Assembly: GCA_964540005.1 (NCBI GenBank)
Contig: CAZILN010000412.1
Span: 1 to 11,114 of the forward strand
DNA length: 11,114 bases
Direction: 5' to 3'
Source: CAZILN01 sp964540005
GTDB taxonomy: Bacteria > Bacteroidota > Bacteroidia > Bacteroidales > SM23-62
The notes below the pieces were generated by a model that was not told the origin of the DNA, ran no database searches, and was given only the letters and a program-made list of their open reading frames with translations. The position numbers were made by a program, and so were the translations under genes. Numbering within the stretch: position 1 is the stretch's first letter; every line of letters starts with the position of its first letter. Positions 1-7,491 of the stretch are shown in pieces.

Positions 1-1296
1 GATGGAATAAAGGAGGCAGTATGGGATACGGTCACTGCCATGGTACATCTTGATTCAGATGATCTTGTCATGGGAGAAATCACTGACGAGGATGATCTTT
101 CAGCTAATCTTTACCTAGCTTACGATGCCAGTTACCTGTATGGATTTATTGAGGTGAAGGATGATTCCATCAGTTCAAATGCAAGCTGGGACTGGTGGAG
201 GAATGATGCATTGATGCTGAATTTTGATATTGATCCCACAACTGTCATACCCGTGGACTATAATTCGGGCAATGAACCAAATAAGCTGGACATAACAAGC
301 ATTGAAATATCTGCCGAATCCGGAGTTAGTAATGAACGGAACGGAAATGATAACACCATTCTCATCCGGACCCTGACCGATACCGGTTATGTAATCGAGT
401 TTGCCATATCTGCATCCGGACTGGCCAATTATAATACCGATCCGGCAGAAACTGTAGTGCTTGAACCGGGAAGCCAGATGGGTTTCTATTTTGAACTGGG
501 CGACCAGGATGAAGGTTCAGAAAGAGAAGCACAGCTGTCCTGGGGCCACACATCGGTAAACCACAATTCCTCAAGAAATGTAACACAGTTCGGAAGCATT
601 ACACTCCAGCAGAATAGTCAGATTGAGCTATCCAATGACAACCTGGTTATGTCCGCGACACAGCCCTATATCCAGGTGCCTTATTTAAATTCTAATCACA
701 CCATTGAGGACACTACCAACGAATGGTGGAACTATTATTTCTATGTATATGCAAACGACCCACAGGGACTGGATGACATAGATTCCGTCTGGGCAACAGG
801 ACCTGATGCCAACCACTACCTTCTGTATGATGATGCAACACATGGAGATGACTGGCCGAGGGGTGATGGCTTGTACCGTTTAAATTATGATCCGGATTCT
901 CCCATTCCAGCAGGGGCATATACTTTTTATGTATCGGACAAATCGGGGAACCAGTCAGAAATAAGCCATTCTCTCACGGGTACACTTGAATGCCCTCCAA
1001 TTGTGACTCCCCTTCATAACACAATAGTTACCGAACCGGATTTCCTTATTCAATGGGATAAGGTCCCTGGCACGACCGGATACTGGATTGACATCAATTT
1101 TACTTCAAACTGGGAGCGGGTATGGGATATCTGGGTCGATACAAGCCGCAGCTCGGTCACTTATAATGAGAACGGAACCGGCCAGGACCTGATTGAAGGA
1201 GAAAATTATTATGTCCAGGTTAATACCGGTGATGGCAGGAATTACTCCCAGAGCCGGTCACGCATCGCTTACGCCACCCAGCATATGATAATAATC
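1..1296 (+). repeat. Supra-repeat unit 1 (CBM9-like + unknown module + Ig/Fn3-like)
   Basis: This is the first visible copy of the 432-residue unit. The CBM9-like part (about 1-606) has DGIK...W, EDDLSANLYLAYD, YLYGFIEVKDD, W-x-W-W-x-N-D-A and TDTGYVIEFAIS, a pattern seen in DOMON-like type 9 CBMs. The middle module (about 634-990) begins DNLVMSATQPYIQ and contains DPQGLDDIDSVW. The Ig/Fn3-like part (about 991-1290) contains FLIQWDKVPG, DTSRSSVTYNENG and YYVQV. The window opens on the Asp of the 'IIIDG' motif that begins each later unit, so further units may lie upstream. Confidence 0.85.
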
Positions 1297-4200
1297 GACG
1301 GGCTTAAAGATAGCTTCTGGGAAACGGCCACCGGGCACATCCACCTTGGACAGGATGAAGTTGTTTACGGACTGGCAGATGGACAGGATGATTGTTCAGC
1401 CGACCTGTATCTTGCTTATGATTCTGTTTACTTATACGGGTACATTGAGGTGAAAGACGATATGATCGGTTCGGCAGCCAGCTGGAACTGGTGGGAAAAC
1501 GATGCCCTGGCATTGAGGTTTGATAACGATCCCTATACGCTTATAACTATTCCAGTTAATCAGGGAACTCCTCCGAACTGGTGGGATGTGACGGGACTGG
1601 AATTCACTGCGGAAACAGGCTTTGGTGATGTGAGGAATGGCAATGAACATACCAGTTTCAGCCGGATTGTTTCGGACACCGGCTATGTGATTGAGTTTGC
1701 CGTTACGGCAGCAGGATTGATCAATTATTATGCTGAGCCACCTGATACCCTGCCTTTCAATGAAGGTATACAGGCTGGTTTTTACTTCGAACTGTCTGAC
1801 CAGGATTCAAGTTCGCAGCAGGAAGCCGTATTGAGCTGGGGCCACAGCTCGGCTAACCTTAATTCCAGACATAATGTCTCACAGTATGGCAACATGACCT
1901 TCCAGGCTGGTAACCAGGTACAGTTTTCCCGTGATAACCTGGTTATGACGGGAGACCAACCCTACATACAGTTGCCTACTATACAATCAAGCCACACCAT
2001 CAATGAACAGTTGAATGAATCATGGGGGCTTCACTTTCTAGTTTACCTGAACGACCCACAGGGATTAAGCGATATTGACTCGGTATGGGTGGAAGGACCC
2101 GATGGTATCCATTACCGGCTAAATGACAGCAATGAAGATTGCGACGATTATGAAGGTGATGGAACGTATCAATACTGTCCTGGCTCTAATGCCCCTTTTG
2201 ATACTGGACTTTATGAATTCTTTGCTTCTGATAAGGCCGGAAATATTGTTTCAACAACCAGTACCCTGATTGCTCCCCTCGACCTTCCGGGAATTATCAG
2301 CCCGGAAAACAATTCCATCGTATCCGCAGCTGATTTTCAGATACAATGGGAAGAAGTAACCGGAGCGACAGGATACTCTGTTGATGTCCACCTGGCATCG
2401 AATTGGGATCAAACCTGGAGTATAGGCATGAATCCGGACCGCAGCTCTGTCAATTATAACGAGGATGGAACAGGTACTGGCCTGATACTGGGAGAGGCGT
2501 ACATTATACAGGTCTATGCAAATAAAGATGCCTGCTGGTCGAGGGCTAGTATCAGGTTCGTCTATTCTGCAACCGGAACTATCATCATTGACGGGATCAA
2601 GGACCCCTTCTGGGAAACAGCCACCTCAACGATACATCTTGGAGCTGATGAACTTGTTGAGGGAGAGCTGACCGGTGAAGATGATCTCTCAGCCAATATA
2701 TACCTTGCCTGGGATTCTGTATTCTTATACGGGTTTGTTGAGGTGAAGGATGATTCGATCAGTACGAAAGCTGACTGGTGGTGGCAAAATGACGCTTTTA
2801 TGCTGAGGTTTGATACGGATCCGTTTTCAATTGTACCTGTACCATACGGGTCGGGAAACGAACCAAACTGGCAGGATATAAATATTGTTGAATTCATTGC
2901 TGAGCCCGGCCTTAATGATTATCCGAACGGAAATCAGCATACTATTCTCAGCCGGGCCCTGACGGACACAGGGTATGTGATAGAATTCGGTATATCGGCA
3001 CCGGGACTTACAAATAATAACGCCCCGGTTCCGGAATCCTTAAGCCTCCTTGAGGGAACACAGGCAGGTATCTATTTTGAAATAGCCGACCAGGATGAAG
3101 GATCATCAAGGGAAGCAAAACTGGCATGGGGACACATCTCTGCAGATCAGGAATCAGGCGCCAATGTCAGCCACTATGGAAGCATGACCTTCCTGGCAGG
3201 AAACCAGGTCCAGCTCTCGCATGACAACCTGGTGATGTCAGCGGACCAGCCCTTTATGCAACTGACCCGTATACAATCCAATCATAATTATAACGAGAAT
3301 CTGAATGAGTGGTGGGACCTTTACTGTTACGTGTATGTGAATGATCCACAGGGCCTGGATGATATTGATTCGGTCTGGGTTGAAAGGCCTGACGGGAGCC
3401 ATTACCTGTTGTATGATGATAATACGAACGGAGATAATTACCAGGGAGATGGAAGATACTCATATAGTACTAGCATGAACGAGACTCCCGTCACGGGTTT
3501 ATACGAGTTTAAAGCACTTGATAAATCAGGAAATATTGTATCCCTGGCCGATAGTCTTACGGCCTCTTTGCCGTATCCTAAAAACCTGCAGCCTGCAACA
3601 AATACTGTTGTCACTGACTATGATTTCCTTATCAACTGGGATGAAATCCCCGGAGCGCTCAACTACTGGGTTGAGGTGCTGTCAGCTGACAGGAACCATA
3701 CCTACTGGAGTGCTTCACTGGACCCGGACAGAAGCTCAATAAGTTATAATGAAAACGGCAACGGTGAATCATTAACTGACGGACAGGTTTATTCGATTCA
3801 GGTATCTGCCTGGGACGGAAGGAACAGTTCGAATACACGCATCATGTTTGCTTTCAGGACTGATAACCGCCGGATCATCTATGTCAATTCAGATAACAAC
3901 TCAGGTGTTGAATACGGAAATCAACAGTACCCTTTCAATACCATACAGGAAGGGATAGATGTCAGCCTGCAGGGGGATACCGTGCTGGTTTACCCGGGTA
4001 CATATTATGAAAACCTTACTATACAAAATACTCGCAAGCTTCTGCTGGGTTCATTATCTGTTTTTAGTGAGAATGAATCTTATGCGGCACAAACCATTAT
4101 CAATGGCAGCAATAATGGTTCAGTCATGAATGTATGGAATTGCCAGGATATACTTACTATTTGTGGCTTTACTATTACCAATGGTCACAGCAGTAATGGG

Positions 4201-7200
4201 GGGGGGATAAGTATCGCTAATTCTAATTTGCTGTCTTTAAACCAGGTAAGAATATCTGGAAATACTGCAGATGATGTTGGTGGTGGTATTAACAGTGGCA
4301 ATTCCGGTATACTGCTTATAAATTCTGTAATTACTGATAACACAGCAAACAGTGCAGGCGGCGGAATACATTTTGGAGATGGAAGCTGTAATATTATTAA
4401 CTCCAGACTGGTTAATAATTATGCAACTAATAATGCCAGTGGTATCAGGGGCTACGATGGTGAAATTAATATTTATAATTCACTGCTTGCTGAAAATCAT
4501 GGCTGGGCTTGTTTAGATTATGAATCTGTTAACGGTTCAATCATTAACAGCACAGTAGCTGATAACCCGGATGGCAGTTTTGCCTTTAACAATTCATACA
4601 TACAAGTAAGAAATTGCATAGAATGGAACAACAATCAGAACAGATGGGGGAACCTTGATGACATTGAGTATTCCCTCATCCAGGGCGGGATCTCAGATAC
4701 GGGCAATATAGCCGGGGATCCGATGTTTGTTGATGCGGAATCAGGTGATTACCGGCTGCAGTTGATTTCGCCCTGTGTGAATGCAGGAACCCCTGATACG
4801 AGTGGTCTGGGATTGTCCTGGTCAGACCTGGCCGGCAATCCGAGAATATCCGGAACCAGGATTGACATGGGGGCTTATGAAGCAGCATCAGCACTTATCC
4901 CATTGATCCCCCTTGCAGATTCCAGTATTATTATCGACGGCACAATGTCCGATTACCCCTGGGGACAATCAGAAAGATACCCTCTTGCACGTGCTTACCA
5001 TGATGAATTCTTTGACTCACCGGAAGATCTGTCGGCATACTGGAAAGCAGCCTGGAACGATGAGGGGATCTACATCCTTGTTGAAGTAAGCTCAGACGAT
5101 GCCCTTGTAACTGACGGAGCTTATGGAGAAAACTGGCAACAGGACCTGGTTGAGATTTATTTTGATATGAATACGGATTACCTGCAGGACGGAGAAGGAC
5201 CGGCAGATGGTATCTTTGTGGGAAATATCACTAACGGACATTATTTGTTTCAATTTTTAAGAGGATCAGGATTTGCCACTCTCAGTGACTGGCAGTCTGG
5301 TTGTGAGCTTGCAATTCTTGAAGATTCTGTGGATGGCAGCTCGGTGCAGGAACTGTTCGTGCCCTGGTCCATACTTACTGATGCTGCAGGGATTGCCTTT
5401 GTACCCAAAGAAGATATCAGAATTGGTTTTGATGTTTATGTTTGCGATAATGACGGTCCGGATAAGGGAGCCGAAAGAAGCAGGAAAGTCTGGGCACATG
5501 ACGGGACATACACAATCGAGGCCTGGGGTAATATGGATTATTGCGGAAGGATACAACTAAAGAGTATATCTGACGGACTGACAGTCAACGTAACTGCCAA
5601 CAAATCAGCTGTTTGTCCGGGTGAAGAAGTCCACCTGCTTGCCACCCCGGAAGGCAACCAGGGAAGCTGCACTTATTCCTGGACCTCCGATCCGCCCGGT
5701 TCCGTTTATTCTTTCAGTGACCCGGTAGTATCACCATTAGCCACAACCAAATATGTGGTCAGCATAACTGAAGGCAACAGTATCGCCCATGATTCAATTA
5801 CTATAAGTGTGCATGATGTACCGGAAGCGGATGCCGGCCCCGATACCAGTATTCCAGTCAATACATCCATCACTCTCAACGGTTCAGCAACAGGGGGGAG
5901 CGGGTTCTATTCATACCAGTGGATGCCCGCAGATTCATTTGTATTTGCTGCCACACAGGATCCCACAACCCTGAACATGGGAACTTCCAACCTGTTTGTC
6001 CTGCAAGTCACTGATTATCAAACTGGTTGCAGCAATACAGACCAGGTGCTTGTAACAGTAACCGGTGGCAGCTTAAGTGTTAATATATCACAGGACCACG
6101 AATCAGTATGCATTGGTGAAGAAATCAGTATGCTGGCCATAGCTTCCGGAGGAACGGGTAATTATACTTATTCATGGACCTCGGATCCCACCGGGTTTAC
6201 AGCTGCAACAACCGATATTTCTGATATCCCGGCACAGACCACGAACTACCGGGTCAGTGTCAGTGACGGGATCAATACTGATTCTAATACTGCAAGTGTT
6301 ATCGTGACCATAATAAATGAACCGGCTTCTGAAGATATATCTGTATGTTACGAAGAGACCGTGCCACCCCTGACTGCAACTGGAACAAACATCAAATGGT
6401 ATGATGACATTTCCCTGGCAAATATGATCGAGGCGGGCAATACTCTTCAGACCGGATTAACTGCTATTGGAGAATATACCTACTATCTGACACAGACCGA
6501 AAATAATTGTGTGAGTCCGGCCAAAGCAGTTAGCGTAAACATATTTGAACTACCTATAGTCAGTGTTAATATATCAGACACTGTTATTTTTCCAGATGAA
6601 CCAGTAGTACTTATTGCCAGTGGCGCTACGAGTTATGAGTGGCAATCCGACAGGGTTGATGATACCTCCGGTGACACAGCCTGGGTAAGTCCGGGAGAAA
6701 ACACCCTCTATACCGTAATCGGCACCAATGCCCAGGGATGCACGGATGAAGAGGAATTTACCGTGAATGTGTTCTGTTCAGCCTGTGAAGATGAAATGTT
6801 ATTCAATTCTTCCGGTTATGTAAGCTACTTCTGTGAGAATATGGTATATCGCAATAATTCTGACTGTTCATGGCTGATCTACCCAAGTGGTGCAACCTCC
6901 ATATACCTCCTTTTCGATTCAATAGATATCGATCCAGGGGATTATATCAGGGTATATAACGGTCAGGATGAAAACGGGGTGCTGATGGGTGAGTTTAACA
7001 ATGAAATCCTGCCAACTGAACAATTACATGCAGGTGCAGAAATGTATATTAAGTTCTTCTCTGATGACAGCAAAACCGGATCAGGATTTATGGCAAGGTA
7101 CCGCAAGGATCAACCGGTTGGAATTGAGGGTGCTGACTACATTTCCGGACTGAAAATATATCCCAATCCCGCAACCGGATTACTGAATATTGAATTTAAC

Positions 7201-7392
7201 TCAAACGCTGAGACTGGACTCAGGATAAGGCTCTATAATTCAATGTCGCAATTGATCCTGATGAGGAATATTACAGTGATCCAGGGACTGAATCATGAAT
7301 CACTGTATCTTTCAGGAATGCTGCCCGGGGTATATTATTTACAATTATCTTCAGAGGAAGGGATTATAATCAGGAAGATCATAGTATATTAA
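1..7392 (+). CDS. Giant multidomain T9SS-secreted surface protein, 5'-truncated by the window
   Basis: The frame is open from base 1 to the TAA at 7390-7392, giving 2,463 visible residues. The start lies upstream: codons 1-13 (DGIKEAVWDT...) align with the repeat starts at 1297 and 2590, so the ATG at 40 is internal. Domain order by nucleotide: three CBM9-like/unknown/Ig-like supra-repeats (1-1296, 1297-2589, 2590-3870), beta-helix (3871-4884), fourth CBM9-like domain (4921-5565), five Ig/PKD-like domains (5581-6774), CUB (6775-7107) and T9SS sorting domain (7147-7389). CBM9 and CUB folds bind carbohydrate or protein ligands and beta-helices are common in surface adhesins, so a cell-surface or released glycan-binding/adhesive role is inferred. 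No catalytic motif was recognised, but an enzyme domain could lie upstream. The acidic, Asn-rich, Lys-poor composition suits an extracellular protein. The CotH gene follows after 15 bases, suggesting an operon. The domain assignments come from reading motifs, not from a profile search. Confidence 0.93.
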   Translation, partial: DGIKEAVWDTVTAMVHLDSDDLVMGEITDEDDLSANLYLAYDASYLYGFIEVKDDSISSNASWDWWRNDALMLNFDIDPTTVIPVDYNSGNEPNKLDITSIEISAESGVSNERNGNDNTILIRTLTDTGYVIEFAISASGLANYNTDPAETVVLEPGSQMGFYFELGDQDEGSEREAQLSWGHTSVNHNSSRNVTQFGSITLQQNSQIELSNDNLVMSATQPYIQVPYLNSNHTIEDTTNEWWNYYFYVYANDPQGLDDIDSVWATGPDANHYLLYDDATHGDDWPRGDGLYRLNYDPDSPIPAGAYTFYVSDKSGNQSEISHSLTGTLECPPIVTPLHNTIVTEPDFLIQWDKVPGTTGYWIDINFTSNWERVWDIWVDTSRSSVTYNENGTGQDLIEGENYYVQVNTGDGRNYSQSRSRIAYATQHMIIIDGLKDSFWETATGHIHLGQDEVVYGLADGQDDCSADLYLAYDSVYLYGYIEVKDDMIGSAASWNWWENDALALRFDNDPYTLITIPVNQGTPPNWWDVTGLEFTAETGFGDVRNGNEHTSFSRIVSDTGYVIEFAVTAAGLINYYAEPPDTLPFNEGIQAGFYFELSDQDSSSQQEAVLSWGHSSANLNSRHNVSQYGNMTFQAGNQVQFSRDNLVMTGDQPYIQLPTIQSSHTINEQLNESWGLHFLVYLNDPQGLSDIDSVWVEGPDGIHYRLNDSNEDCDDYEGDGTYQYCPGSNAPFDTGLYEFFASDKAGNIVSTTSTLIAPLDLPGIISPENNSIVSAADFQIQWEEVTGATGYSVDVHLASNWDQTWSIGMNPDRSSVNYNEDGTGTGLILGEAYIIQVYANKDACWSRASIRFVYSATGTIIIDGIKDPFWETATSTIHLGADELVEGELTGEDDLSANIYLAWDSVFLYGFVEVKDDSISTKADWWWQNDAFMLRFDTDPFSIVPVPYGSGNEPNWQDINIVEFIAEPGLNDYPNGNQHTILSRALTDTGYVIEFGISAPGLTNNNAPVPESLSLLEGTQAGIYFEIADQDEGSSREAKLAWGHISADQESGANVSHYGSMTFLAGNQVQLSHDNLVMSADQPFMQLTRIQSNHNYNENLNEWWDLYCYVYVNDPQGLDDIDSVWVERPDGSHYLLYDDNTNGDNYQGDGRYSYSTSMNETPVTGLYEFKALDKSGNIVSLADSLTASLPYPKNLQPATNTVVTDYDFLINWDEIPGALNYWVEVLSADRNHTYWSASLDPDRSSISYNENGNGESLTDGQVYSIQVSAWDGRNSSNTRIMFAFRTDNRRIIYVNSDNNSGVEYGNQQYPFNTIQEGIDVSLQGDTVLVYPGTYYENLTIQNTRKLLLGSLSVFSENESYAAQTIINGSNNGSVMNVWNCQDILTICGFTITNGHSSNGGGISIANSNLLSLNQVRISGNTADDVGGGINSGNSGILLINSVITDNTANSAGGGIHFGDGSCNIINSRLVNNYATNNASGIRGYDGEINIYNSLLAENHGWACLDYESVNGSIINSTVADNPDGSFAFNNSYIQVRNCIEWNNNQNRWGNLDDIEYSLIQGGISDTGNIAGDPMFVDAESGDYRLQLISPCVNAGTPDTSGLGLSWSDLAGNPRISGTRIDMGAYEAASALIPLIPLADSSIIIDGTMSDYPWGQSERYPLARAYHDEFFDSPEDLSAYWKAAWNDEGIYILVEVSSDDALVTDGAYGENWQQDLVEIYFDMNTDYLQDGEGPADGIFVGNITNGHYLFQFLRGSGFATLSDWQSGCELAILEDSVDGSSVQELFVPWSILTDAAGIAFVPKEDIRIGFDVYVCDNDGPDKGAERSRKVWAHDGTYTIEAWGNMDYCGRIQLKSISDGLTVNVTANKSAVCPGEEVHLLATPEGNQGSCTYSWTSDPPGSVYSFSDPVVSPLATTKYVVSITEGNSIAHDSITISVHDVPEADAGPDTSIPVNTSITLNGSATGGSGFYSYQWMPADSFVFAATQDPTTLNMGTSNLFVLQVTDYQTGCSNTDQVLVTVTGGSLSVNISQDHESVCIGEEISMLAIASGGTGNYTYSWTSDPTGFTAATTDISDIPAQTTNYRVSVSDGINTDSNTASVIVTIINEPASEDISVCYEETVPPLTATGTNIKWYDDISLANMIEAGNTLQTGLTAIGEYTYYLTQTENNCVSPAKAVSVNIFELPIVSVNISDTVIFPDEPVVLIASGATSYEWQSDRVDDTSGDTAWVSPGENTLYTVIGTNAQGCTDEEEFTVNVFCSACEDEMLFNSSGYVSYFCENMVYRNNSDCSWLIYPSGATSIYLLFDSIDIDPGDYIRVYNGQDENGVLMGEFNNEILPTEQLHAGAEMYIKFFSDDSKTGSGFMARYRKDQPVGIEGADYISGLKIYPNPATGLLNIEFNSNAETGLRIRLYNSMSQLILMRNITVIQGLNHESLYLSGMLPGVYYLQLSSEEGIIIRKIIVY
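1297..2589 (+). repeat. Supra-repeat unit 2
   Basis: This is the second copy, 431 residues, in frame and directly after unit 1. It carries the same landmarks: IIIDGLKDSFWETAT, YLYGYIEVKDD, WNWWENDAL and SDTGYVIEFAV (CBM9-like part, 1297-1908); DNLVMTGDQPYIQLP and DPQGLSDIDSVWVEGPDG (middle module, about 1921-2280); and FQIQWEEVTGATGY and RSSVNYNEDGTG (Ig-like part, about 2281-2574). By eye it shares about half its residues with units 1 and 3, and the DNA has clearly drifted, so this is an old duplication rather than a recent one. Confidence 0.87.
2590..3870 (+). repeat. Supra-repeat unit 3
   Basis: This is the third copy, ending where the beta-helix begins. Its landmarks are DGIKDPFWETATSTIHLG, EDDLSANIYLAWD, YGFVEVKDDSIS, ADWWWQNDAFML and TDTGYVIEFGIS (CBM9-like part, about 2590-3198); DNLVMSADQPFMQL and DPQGLDDIDSVWVERPDGSH (middle module, about 3214-3570); and FLINWDEIPGALNYWVEV and DPDRSSISYNENGNG (Ig-like part, about 3571-3870). 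In the CBM9 part it looks closest to unit 1, sharing DDSIS, SGNEPN and LTDTGYVIEF, while its opening DGIKD-FWETAT is more like unit 2. Confidence 0.87.
3871..4884 (+). other. Right-handed parallel beta-helix domain (DUF1565/choice-of-anchor-Q-like)
   Basis: The N-cap reads IIYVNSDNNSG...YPFNTIQEGID...GDTVLVYPGTYYEN, the usual opening of DUF1565/pectate-lyase-like beta-helices. Coils follow with a GGGI motif whose Ile codons fall at 4207, 4288 and 4366, and a degenerate SGI copy at 4444. That is a 26-27 residue period with NSxI-type strands between. The end has GDPMFVDAESGDYRLQ, SPCVNAGTPDTSG and GNPRISGTRIDMGAYEA, the C-terminal signature of 'choice-of-anchor Q' proteins. I saw no convincing lyase or hydrolase active-site residues, so binding or structure is the likelier role. 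Confidence 0.85.
4198..4206 (+). repeat. G9 homopolymer tract inside the beta-helix coding sequence
   Basis: Nine consecutive G bases form three GGG glycine codons (N-GGG-I). The two following coils encode the same Gly-Gly-Gly with mixed codons (GGT GGT GGT and GGC GGC GGA), so the run is not forced by the protein. A one-base slip would shift the frame and remove all downstream domains, including the T9SS signal. Confidence 0.9.
4921..5565 (+). other. Fourth CBM9-like domain, divergent from the tandem three
   Basis: It opens SSIIIDGTMSDYPW and has EDLSAYWKAAWNDEGIYILV, SSDDALV, W-Q-Q-D-LVEIYFDMNTD, a central ITNGHYLFQF strand, VQELFVPWSIL, IRIGFDVYVCDND and AWGNMDYCGRIQL. This is the classic layout of the DOMON-like type 9 carbohydrate-binding module. 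It is not followed by the unknown and Ig-like modules and differs strongly from the first three copies, so it was probably acquired separately. Confidence 0.85.
5581..6774 (+). other. Five consecutive PKD/Ig-like domains
   Basis: Approximate spans are 5581-5817, 5818-6066, 6073-6312, 6316-6546 and 6547-6774. Domains 1 and 3 share a V-C-x-G-E-E start and YSWTSDPPG / YSWTSDPTG, then ATTKYVVSI / QTTNYRVSV. Domain 2 has the PKD hallmark DAGPDTSI...GGSGFYSYQW and ends in GCSNTDQVLVTV. Domain 4 has NIKWYDD...YTYYLTQTENNC. Domain 5 has SYEWQSD...YTVIGTNAQGC. Such strings are typical spacers in gliding-type Bacteroidota surface proteins and probably act as a stalk. Confidence 0.82.
6775..7107 (+). 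other. CUB domain lacking the second disulfide
   Basis: The segment reads CSAC..., then SDCSWLIYPSGATSIYLLF, DPGDYIRVYNGQDENG and KFFSDDSKTGSGFMARY, which matches the CUB fold (SxCxWxI; F..fdi; DxIxVxDG; F.SD....GF...Y). The first Cys pair is present. The Cys normally preceding the D-Y-I strand is Gly here, and its later partner is absent. The Asp of GDYI and the Asp of FFSDD, in the calcium-site positions of calcium-binding CUBs, are kept. Confidence 0.8.
7147..7389 (+). other. T9SS type A C-terminal sorting domain of the giant protein
   Basis: The last ~80 residues have GLKIYPNPATGLLNIEF, an RIRLYNSMSQLI strand, L-x-x-G-V-Y-Y-L-Q-L and a short basic end RKIIVY, which is the standard Por-type sorting signal. 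It routes the protein across the outer membrane by the type IX system, after which this domain is normally removed and the protein is anchored or released. Confidence 0.93.
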
Positions 7393-7410
7393 TACCGCTA
7401 ACAATTATTG
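7393..7410 (+). promoter_or_regulatory. Short leader and TTG start of the CotH gene
   Basis: The gap after the upstream stop is only 15 bases and holds no Shine-Dalgarno sequence. An in-frame TAA at 7399-7401 limits the start to 7402 or later. The TTG at 7408 follows AACAATTA; the downstream gene's ATG at 11018 follows nearly the same string, AACAATT. Starting here gives a complete signal peptide. A second TTG at 7432 is a weaker alternative. Confidence 0.65.
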
Positions 7411-7491
7411 CAGTTTTTAACAAAAAAATATTTGCCATTCAAAGCTTTTGCGCTCTTCTTCCTGCTGTGGCCTGCCTGCCTGAAGGCACAG
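7408..7491 (+). other. Sec signal peptide of the CotH protein
   Basis: Residues 1-28 have a positive N-region (TKKYLPFK), a hydrophobic core (AFALFFLLWPACL) and a K-A-Q cleavage region before VDFGYH. Sec export to the periplasm is the expected first step before T9SS passage. Confidence 0.82.

Noticed and set aside
11..53. AGGAGG followed by an ATG at 21, resembling a ribosome binding site and start
   Set aside because: The frame from 21 stops at 51-53 after ten codons. The bases are the coding sequence of the CBM9-like repeat, whose copies elsewhere lack the motif.
2562..2897. 111-codon open frame on the - strand
   Set aside because: It lies wholly inside supra-repeat unit 3, on the opposite strand of a well-supported gene, and its translation shows no domain, signal or protein-like pattern.
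1..3870. CRISPR array or recent DNA-level tandem repeat
   Set aside because: The repeat is about 1.3 kb, in frame, protein-coding and well diverged at DNA level; there are no short identical repeats with unique spacers.
3871..4884. Pectate lyase or other polysaccharide lyase activity in the beta-helix
   Set aside because: Only the fold-type coil repeats and end caps are visible; I could not see a catalytic Lys/Arg/Asp constellation, so an enzyme call is unsupported.
5266..5560. Two overlapping open frames of about 95 codons on opposite strands
   Set aside because: Both are shadows of the fourth CBM9-like domain, whose reading frame is strongly supported by motifs.
7465..7482. Possible lipoprotein signal (LWPAC) in the CotH protein
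   Set aside because: The residues before Cys are W-P-A, not the usual L-[ASVTI]-[GAS]. The protein also has a T9SS domain and a good type I signal cleavage region at K-A-Q.
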